A DNA stretch of 32,219 nucleotides, from the NCBI GenBank assembly GCA_002493835.1, contig DLAA01000103.1, forward strand, positions 1 through 32,219, written 5' to 3'. This DNA comes from Lachnospiraceae bacterium UBA7060 (GTDB lineage Bacteria > Bacillota > Clostridia > Lachnospirales > Lachnospiraceae). Positions 31,789-32,219 of the stretch are shown piece by piece; positions within the stretch are counted from its first letter, which is position 1, and each line of letters begins with the position of its first letter. The position numbers and the translations under genes were made by a program. The notes under the pieces were generated by a model. It did not search any database, had not been told where the DNA came from, and saw only the letters and a list, made by a program, of their open reading frames with translations.

Positions 31789-32148
31789 TTATAGACCGTA
31801 ATTTCTCTTCGCCTGCTCATACAGCATCTGCGCCAGAGAATTGGAACCCTGCGTCGCAGTCTGCTCGGAAATGTTCTGGACAAAAGAATCTTTGAAGTAG
31901 TTCACCATATTGGAGGCGTAACCATCCTCTTCATCTCCAAAAAGATCCACTGTTTTCTGCATCTCTTTATAAACCTGCTCCCAAAGATAAGCCTCAAACT
32001 GCTTGCAGGCATCGAAAAGAGCATCATTTTCTTTCTTCTTTGCCGCCTGATCAGCATTTGTCAGGTTCTTTTGAATCTGCTCCGCAGCCATGCGGTTTGT
32101 ATCCGTCATATAATCCGTGTAGGCAGATAAATTAGTAAGGTCATTCAT
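31789..32148 (-). CDS. Flagellar rod-binding protein (FlgJ N-terminal type)
   Basis: A 119-residue protein with the rod-binding pattern of the FlgJ N-terminal domain: a DACKQFEAYLWEQVYKEM helix (about 46-63), then DLFGDEEDGYASNMVNYFKDSF and a C-terminal SLAQMLYEQAKR helix. It has no muramidase domain, as is usual in clostridia, where the rod-assembly part stands alone. AAGGAG precedes the ATG at 32148. This and the YvyF-like gene indicate a flagellated organism, with the rest of the flagellar genes probably beyond the window edge. Confidence 0.88.
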   Translation of the reverse strand: MNDLTNLSAYTDYMTDTNRMAAEQIQKNLTNADQAAKKKENDALFDACKQFEAYLWEQVYKEMQKTVDLFGDEEDGYASNMVNYFKDSFVQNISEQTATQGSNSLAQMLYEQAKRNYGL

Positions 32149-32219
32149 ATGTACTATTCTCCTTATATAATATATGAGCCGCGGTTACCTTTTGTGAGCC
32201 GTGCCATTCATAAGATGCT

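Noticed and set aside
32149..32219. End of an upstream flagellar gene at the window edge
   Set aside because: Short open frames run into this edge on the minus strand, but none shows a recognisable flagellar C-terminus.

Overview
The window looks like a chromosomal segment of a mid-GC, motile, anaerobic Firmicute, most likely a Lachnospiraceae member (Clostridia). The basis is the conserved Firmicute clusters gdpP-rplI-dnaB, rpsF-ssb-rpsR and cdaA-cdaR-glmM, strong AGGAGG ribosome sites, pyruvate formate-lyase fermentation genes, a clostridial 2[4Fe-4S] ferredoxin and flagellar-operon genes. The genus is inference. No rRNA, tRNA, IS element, prophage or CRISPR array was seen.

Layout. 1-370: a 31-residue holin-like toxin on the minus strand with a leader that could switch its ribosome site. 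370-6404 (minus): a secreted 905-residue Ig-like surface protein, then a two-gene membrane glycosylation unit (GT2 polyprenyl-phosphate glycosyltransferase plus GT-C-like membrane protein). 6405-6724: divergent promoter region. 6725-10328 (plus): pyruvate formate-lyase cluster in which the enzyme is split. A 679-residue core with the Cys-Cys site is followed by four hairpins, a 70-residue cysteine-bearing protein, an 80-residue stand-alone glycyl-radical domain and the activating enzyme. 10404-13379 (minus): a large hybrid sensor kinase. 13642-13812 (plus): a 56-residue ferredoxin with a palindromic Rex-like operator on its promoter. 13850-14629 (minus): a MerR-like protein with a coiled-coil tail.

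14836-18781 (minus) is gdpP-rplI-dnaB. 19028-20133 is rpsF-ssb-rpsR. 20338-23267 is HPr-(terminator)-leuA-sirtuin-DUF951. 23370-32148 is a tight run of nine genes on one strand: flgJ-like rod protein, recD2, comFC, yvyF-like, two uncharacterised membrane proteins, cdaA, cdaR and glmM. The window therefore carries both synthesis (CdaA, with its regulators CdaR and GlmM) and hydrolysis (GdpP) of cyclic di-AMP.

The most interesting signal is the split pyruvate formate-lyase. The glycyl-radical domain is normally the C-terminus of the same chain. Here it is a separate gene. Between core and radical domain lies a small protein whose first half resembles the start of the radical domain, but whose second half replaces the glycine loop with a CxxC-x6-C segment. 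I read this as a possible docking competitor, chaperone or oxygen-protection plug for the split enzyme; that function is inference. Other points worth a look are the Rex-like ferredoxin operator, the terminator wedged directly before leuA, a pair of similar structured elements upstream of gdpP and of the MerR-like gene, and the fusion of flagellar/competence genes with the c-di-AMP operon.
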